Assembly (NCBI GenBank): GCA_937893225.1
Contig: CALBJM010000115.1
Coordinates: 1 to 8,859 of the forward strand
Length of the DNA stretch: 8,859 nt
From: an uncultured Erysipelotrichaceae bacterium
GTDB lineage: Bacteria; Bacillota_I; Bacilli_A; Erysipelotrichales; Erysipelotrichaceae
Reading direction: 5' to 3'
The notes beneath the pieces are model-generated. The model saw only the letters and a list, made by a program, of their open reading frames with translations, was not told where the DNA came from and did no database searches. Below are positions 5,790-8,859 of the stretch, in pieces; within the stretch, counting starts at the first letter, position 1, and each line of letters starts with the position of its first letter. A program made the position numbers and the translations under genes.

Positions 5790-6248
5790 CTAAATTTTAC
5801 TATCTTCTATTAATTGATTTAAGAAAGCAGAAGGTGATAATTTCCTTTTAGTTGCTTCTCTAGTTAACCAGTCATAATTTTGATGTGTAAAACCCATATT
5901 TATTCTTTTATTATTTTTATTTTGAATCTTATACTCCTGCACAACTTCTTGTACATCTTGTGTGCAGGTTACTTTTTGATTTAGAAAATAATTTATATAC
6001 TTTGAAATTGTTATACCATTTTTTTGAGCAATTGCTTGAATGTATTCATGATTTTTTAGAGTAAATTGAACATTAATTCTCTTCAATTTTTCTCCTGATT
6101 TATTTCCTTGGGTATGCCCATAACCAGGAATTTCTGCAGTCACTCCTTCAATAATAGGTATGTTATCTTCTTGTACATCTTGTGCATTTTTTCTTTTCTT
6201 TCTAGACAAATCACCTGAATATACACTATTTAAATTCAATTTAGCCAT
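5790..6248 (-). CDS. ParA partner: DNA-binding protein with two RHH-like domains
   Basis: Probable centromere-binding and autorepressor partner of ParA in plasmid segregation. The 152-aa product has a basic N-terminal tail (LSRKKRK, 14-20), which in RHH partners often touches ParA. Two similar segments then follow: about 55-92 (LKRINVQFTLKNHEYI, then GITISKYINYFL) and about 113-150 (NKRINMGFTHQNYDWL, then KLSPSAFLNQLI). Each has the short basic strand and two helices of a ribbon-helix-helix fold, with KRIN at the start of both, so an internal duplication is likely. The start is taken at ATG 6248, which shares its A with the ParA stop (TGATG). A TTG one codon earlier is also in frame. Two copies of the partition-locus repeat lie inside the gene and encode DVQE at residues 24-27 and 98-101. 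Confidence 0.78.
   Translation of the reverse strand: MAKLNLNSVYSGDLSRKKRKNAQDVQEDNIPIIEGVTAEIPGYGHTQGNKSGEKLKRINVQFTLKNHEYIQAIAQKNGITISKYINYFLNQKVTCTQDVQEVVQEYKIQNKNNKRINMGFTHQNYDWLTREATKRKLSPSAFLNQLIEDSKI
5936..5968. repeat. Perfect inverted repeat enclosing repeat copy 2, inside the partner gene
   Basis: CCTGCACA (5936-5943) and TGTGCAGG (5961-5968) are perfect 8-bp inverted arms around a 17-base loop that contains repeat copy 2. It lies within the linker between the two RHH domains. The symmetry is unexpected in coding DNA and suggests a DNA- or RNA-level role. Confidence 0.55.
5946..5958 (-). repeat. Partition-locus repeat, copy 2 (in coding sequence)
   Basis: The same 13-base core inside the partner gene, read as TQDVQE (residues 96-101). 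The neighbouring half-unit is slightly changed (ACACAAGA instead of TGTACAAGA). It lies inside the 5936-5968 inverted repeat. Confidence 0.8.
6168..6180 (-). repeat. Partition-locus repeat, copy 3 (in coding sequence)
   Basis: The core lies near the start of the partner gene, read as AQDVQE (residues 22-27). The upstream half-unit is GCACAAGA. Confidence 0.8.
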
Positions 6249-7003
6249 CAAGCAGTCCTCTCCTCAATTTCCTTACATAAATTACGAATATCATCAGCAG
6301 CTGCACTAGTCGACGCATAGTCAGTTATTCCCTCATGAAACGAAGGACATTCACTCAAAGAAACCGCGTTGCGTATTTTCGTATTAAATACAGTCGTTTC
6401 TAACTGATCAGCCATTTCTTCGGCAATCTCTGATACCTGCCGTGATAATAAGGTTCTATCACTATTTTTATTGAAAAGAATACCAAGTACCTTCAAATTA
6501 GGGTTCCCAACTTCTTGTACATCTAGTACATCTTCTGCAATTCCCTTATTTCCTTCCAACGAGGCAACATCTGGCAACATCGGAATAATCAAATAATCAG
6601 CTGAAGTTAACGCAAGTGTATGTACAAGTGTTGGATCTGGATTTACATCGATAAAAATATAATCGTATAAATCCTTTATTTTCTTCATTGCTGATTTCAT
6701 CTTTCTCGCTGATCCTATTTGTGACATGGCAATAACAGAGGAATTGGCTGGAACAATATCCAAATTTTCTTTAATAGAAACAATACATTCTGTAATTTCT
6801 TTTCTTCCAGCCATTACATTCAACATCGTCGGCCGATCTTCTCGATCTTCAATTCCTGCAAACCACGACAAATTTGCACGCTGTCCATCAAGATCAATAA
6901 AAAGAATTTTATATTTCTTTGCTAATTCCCAACCACAATTGAAAATAATACTGCTCTTTCCTACTCCACCTTTTTCATTGATTACACTAATAATTTTTCC
7001 CAT
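6248..7003 (-). CDS. parA: ParA-type partition ATPase
   Basis: ParA ATPase of a plasmid segregation system; it binds nucleoid DNA in its ATP form and moves the centromere complex. The deviant Walker A motif is at 11-17 (KGGVGKS), with the signature lysine at 11 and the nucleotide-binding lysine at 16. The A' motif LFIDLDGQ is at 34-41 and Walker B YIFIDVNPD at 115-123. At 251 aa, without an N-terminal helix-turn-helix, it is the short type Ib-like form, which usually leaves repression to an RHH partner. That fits the next gene. AAGGAG six bases before the ATG supports the start. A consensus promoter lies in the 97-base gap upstream, with a repeat on each side. The stop overlaps the partner's start (TGATG), so the two are coupled. 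A repeat copy is embedded at residues 161-164 (DVQE). Confidence 0.93.
   Translation of the reverse strand: MGKIISVINEKGGVGKSSIIFNCGWELAKKYKILFIDLDGQRANLSWFAGIEDREDRPTMLNVMAGRKEITECIVSIKENLDIVPANSSVIAMSQIGSARKMKSAMKKIKDLYDYIFIDVNPDPTLVHTLALTSADYLIIPMLPDVASLEGNKGIAEDVLDVQEVGNPNLKVLGILFNKNSDRTLLSRQVSEIAEEMADQLETTVFNTKIRNAVSLSECPSFHEGITDYASTSAAADDIRNLCKEIEERTA
6512..6524 (-). repeat. Partition-locus repeat, copy 4 (inside parA)
   Basis: The core lies in parA and is read as LDVQEVG (160-166). The paired half-unit is TACTAGA, one base off TACAAGA. Core and following bases (GATGTACAAGAAGTTG) are identical to copy 2, in the same reading frame. Confidence 0.8.
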
Positions 7004-7020
7004 AGCGACTCCTTGCTTAT

Positions 7021-7033
7021 TTCTTGTACATCT
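7021..7033 (-). repeat. Partition-locus repeat, copy 5 (parA leader)
   Basis: A full double unit, TGTACAAGATGTACAAGAA, lies between the parA -10 and ribosome site and covers the predicted transcription start. Well placed to block RNA polymerase if bound. Confidence 0.82.
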
Positions 7034-7042
7034 TGTACAAAA

Positions 7043-7071
7043 ATTATATAGTAATCTAATTTTTGTATCAA
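7043..7071 (-). promoter_or_regulatory. Promoter of the parA operon
   Basis: On the minus strand, -35 TTGATA (7066-7071) and a perfect -10 TATAAT (7043-7048) are separated by the ideal 17 bases. Repeat copy 6 lies just upstream of the -35 and copy 5 just downstream of the -10. The arrangement strongly suggests autorepression by the RHH partner. Confidence 0.82.
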
Positions 7072-7075
7072 CAGC

Positions 7076-7088
7076 TTCTTGTACATCT
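7076..7088 (-). repeat. Partition-locus repeat, copy 6 (upstream of the parA promoter)
   Basis: The core lies in the rep-parA gap, 55 bases from copy 5, about five helical turns. The other half-unit is TACACAAGA. The spacing would let proteins on the two copies face each other across the promoter. Confidence 0.82.
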
Positions 7089-7100
7089 TGTGTATTTTTT

Positions 7101-8450
7101 TTATTTGGGCCACCATTTTCTTATTGTTTTGGGATCAAGTCCAGTCTGTTTTGAACAAGCATATTTCGTGCCTGAAGGATTTTCTCTACACCATTCTTGT
7201 ACAACATCCTCTTTAGATGGACGACCACCATTTGTGCACTCTCCAATTTCAACCTTAAATCTTTTCTGGTTCGTCATATATTTCATATGAATAGCTTGCG
7301 GACGATGATTACGTTTATTAACTGGTATTTCAATTGCTGTTAAATGCTTTATATCATCTCTAGGAAAAGTACAATATCGCGCATCATAGCACTCCAAAGC
7401 ACTAATAACATCGCTTTCGGTAAAAGGATGACCGGGTTCTATAGCATTTAGCAAAGGAATTAAATCATATGCATCTTTTTCTAAAATATCATATGGCACG
7501 TCATTCTTAGCAGCATAAATTGCTAACGCCATGACACAAAAATATCGATGCGTATACATAGCACCTTCTTTAATCCTTCTCATCCACCAATGATACAAGG
7601 CATACTGATCATCTCCATGAACTTTTCCTTTAATATCCCATTTTTTCTGCGTAGTATCATTATTTACAATAACTTTCTCATACCACTTAGGAAACAGTTT
7701 CTTAGCTTCTTCTAATGTGTATTTCGTTTCTTTAAACACTTTCATCTCATCAACTCTAAAAGCATCAGGAACAAAATCACACAATCTATCCAAGGTCCAT
7801 GGATGCAGATTTAGACGAAAAGCACGCACAACAGATTCAGAAGCATCACTCTTAGTCCTTCCTCCAACAACTCTAAATGCCTGAAAAATTCCTTGCTTTT
7901 GGACACTTTCTAAATTACTTGTTAAAGGATTCCAAATCTTTTCTGTAAGTGCATATTTCAACTCTTTTAACTGCAATTTGATATTAGGAAATAAAGAAAT
8001 CGGATTTTCAAAATTATAATACAAATGCACATTGTGTCCTGACAGAACAACGTAATTAGGCACTGGATAAACTTCTGCAACTACGGCTCCACTCAGAAAA
8101 TTATTCAACGTTTCATCAGTAACACCATCCAAATCAAATATCATCGAATACATCTTAGAAGCATGCTCTTGATCTCTTCTCCTTCCAAAATACGAAATAC
8201 CGTTCAATAATGCAAAATCAGCATTCTGTAATTCCTTCAAAATTTCCTCAAAAGTATCTTCAAACAATATTCGAAAATGGCCACGTTCTTCACCATCATT
8301 CTTCCAATATCCAATTGGATTTGCTTTATACAATCCGCTAGACTCATTTTCCTTTTGAATATAACCTTCACCTAATTTAAAAATATCTGTATAAAAATCC
8401 ATAGCAGAAACTTCAACAGCATTCCAAGATAACAATACATCAGACAACAT
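7101..8450 (-). CDS. Plasmid replication protein, primase-like (AEP-type) with C-terminal HTH
   Basis: Probable replication initiator of the element. The 449-aa product has features of the archaeo-eukaryotic primase fold. MIFDLDGV (103-110) supplies an acidic D-x-D pair (Asp106, Asp108), and VVLSGHNVHLYY (134-145) resembles the second motif with its key histidine (His142). FRVVGGRTK (192-200) is a likely basic third motif. Residues about 280-355 resemble the helical domain that follows the primase in many plasmid Rep proteins. The C-terminus (GGRPSKEDVVQEWCREN, then GLDPKTIRKWW) is a helix-turn-helix, probably origin-binding. GAGGAG before the ATG at 8450 supports the start. Two 33-bp direct repeats lie directly upstream. 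The assignment rests on motifs and context and not on close similarity. A half-copy of the partition repeat (7196-7203) is read as VQE near residue 417. Confidence 0.72.
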   Translation of the reverse strand: MLSDVLLSWNAVEVSAMDFYTDIFKLGEGYIQKENESSGLYKANPIGYWKNDGEERGHFRILFEDTFEEILKELQNADFALLNGISYFGRRRDQEHASKMYSMIFDLDGVTDETLNNFLSGAVVAEVYPVPNYVVLSGHNVHLYYNFENPISLFPNIKLQLKELKYALTEKIWNPLTSNLESVQKQGIFQAFRVVGGRTKSDASESVVRAFRLNLHPWTLDRLCDFVPDAFRVDEMKVFKETKYTLEEAKKLFPKWYEKVIVNNDTTQKKWDIKGKVHGDDQYALYHWWMRRIKEGAMYTHRYFCVMALAIYAAKNDVPYDILEKDAYDLIPLLNAIEPGHPFTESDVISALECYDARYCTFPRDDIKHLTAIEIPVNKRNHRPQAIHMKYMTNQKRFKVEIGECTNGGRPSKEDVVQEWCRENPSGTKYACSKQTGLDPKTIRKWWPK

Positions 8451-8481
8451 AATCCATCACTCCTCTAAAGAATACGACAGG

Positions 8482-8514
8482 GCACGTTATTTTATCAAAG
8501 AGTTTTTCCCTATA
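8482..8514. repeat. 33-bp direct repeat upstream of rep, copy A
   Basis: It begins GCACGTTATTTTATCAAAG and ends TTTTTCCCTATA. It matches copy B at 32 of 33 positions (G instead of A at the fifth base). On the minus strand it contains TTGATA, which with TATTCT 18 bases on (8466-8471) could be a rep promoter. Confidence 0.85.
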
Positions 8515-8532
8515 AAGAATATAACATACTAT

Positions 8533-8565
8533 GCACATTATTTTATCAAAGAGTTTTTCCCTATA
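8533..8565. repeat. 33-bp direct repeat upstream of rep, copy B
   Basis: Same orientation as copy A and offset by 51 bases, about five turns of the helix, so both copies present the same face. Candidate iterons bound by the Rep protein, or paired promoter/operator units controlling rep. Confidence 0.85.
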
Positions 8566-8778
8566 GTTTAGTTTCCATTTATCTTACAGGTTATCTGTGT
8601 CCGATTTTATCGTGCACAACCGCATAAAACTTTTCTTCTTTTACCATATTACTTTATATTATCTTTTCAATGGCACGATACACATCGTACACAAACATAA
8701 ATTTTCAGCATATTTATCACTCTTTCACATGTACGATTTTTCAATTTTCATACGTACCAAAACCGACACACACGAAGA

Positions 8779-8805
8779 AAAAAGAGGCCTGATTGACCTC
8801 TTTTT
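8779..8805. terminator. Strong hairpin terminator, possibly bidirectional
   Basis: AAAAAGAGG (8779-8787) and CCTCTTTTT (8797-8805) form a perfect 9-bp stem with a 9-base loop. The U-run of either strand is part of the stem and its end, so it could stop transcription in both directions. It would insulate the rep control region from whatever lies to the right, or end a rightward (antisense) transcript made from 8570-8780. Confidence 0.75.
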
Positions 8806-8859
8806 AAAGTGATCTCCCTGTCAAGTACAGAAGTCTGACAGTCACAAGGTTCACAGCTA

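Larger units (their letters stand above)
8451..8859. other. Gene-free control region upstream of rep, candidate origin
   Basis: About 400 AT-rich bases with no supported gene. It contains the 33-bp direct repeats, several ATCGTRCA-like words in both orientations (8609-8737), a strong hairpin at 8779-8805, and an imperfect inverted repeat CTGTCA/TGACAG at 8818-8841. This composition next to an initiator gene is typical of a plasmid origin and/or rep control region. Origin activity is inferred. Confidence 0.5.

Noticed and set aside
5768..7088. CRISPR array
   Set aside because: The repeats are short, irregularly spaced (55 to about 510 bases) and partly inside genes; there are no uniform spacers or cas genes.
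6726..7290. Two overlapping plus-strand open frames
   Set aside because: They are antisense to parA, its promoter and the end of rep, all of which have strong evidence.
8597..8812. Plus-strand frame of 71 codons starting with GTG
   Set aside because: It reads straight through the strong hairpin at 8779-8805 and its Phe/Tyr/His-rich product looks non-genic. An antisense RNA here is possible, but I found no good plus-strand promoter.

Overview
The window is an AT-rich stretch (roughly one third GC by eye) in which every convincing gene lies on the minus strand and reads right to left. Strong purine-rich Shine-Dalgarno sites, lysine/glutamate-rich proteins and TTGACA/TATAAT-type promoters point to a low-GC Firmicute, probably a gut clostridium of the Lachnospiraceae type. 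The organism is inferred from style, not from a database match. The gene set (replication initiator, ParA and partner, restriction-modification, small serine resolvase) says plasmid or plasmid-like mobile element.

Right end (8451-8859), no gene: a likely origin/control region. It has two near-identical 33-bp direct repeats 51 bp apart just upstream of the initiator, several inverted copies of an ATCGTRCA-like word, and a strong hairpin terminator at 8779-8805. Replication and partition block (8450-5790): a 449-aa primase-like replication protein with a C-terminal helix-turn-helix, then ParA, then a partner protein that appears to carry two ribbon-helix-helix (RHH) domains. Running through this block is a repeat whose 13-base core, TTCTTGTACATCT on the plus strand, occurs six times in about 1.3 kb, always in one orientation. 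Two copies bracket the parA promoter, one lies after the partner gene, and three lie inside coding sequence, where they are read in the same frame as Asp-Val-Gln-Glu. This is the best candidate here for a distinctive system: an operator/centromere array partly hidden in coding DNA.

Middle block (5746-2570): two small unknown genes (45 and 69 aa), a complete 5-methylcytosine DNA methyltransferase, an overlapping HNH endonuclease that is probably its restriction partner, a 49-aa frame overlapping the end of the endonuclease gene, and a 101-aa unknown. Close spacing and overlaps suggest an operon.

Left block (2569-1): about 350 bases without a gene that hold a candidate recombinase site, then a small serine resolvase, a two-gene unit (250-aa protein with an N-terminal RHH domain plus a 160-aa unknown) behind its own promoter, a plus-strand-oriented terminator hairpin, and the start of a further gene that runs off the left edge.

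Together these genes look like a maintenance package: copying (Rep), active segregation (ParA/RHH), restriction-modification that both defends and addicts the host, and a resolvase that could break up multimers.
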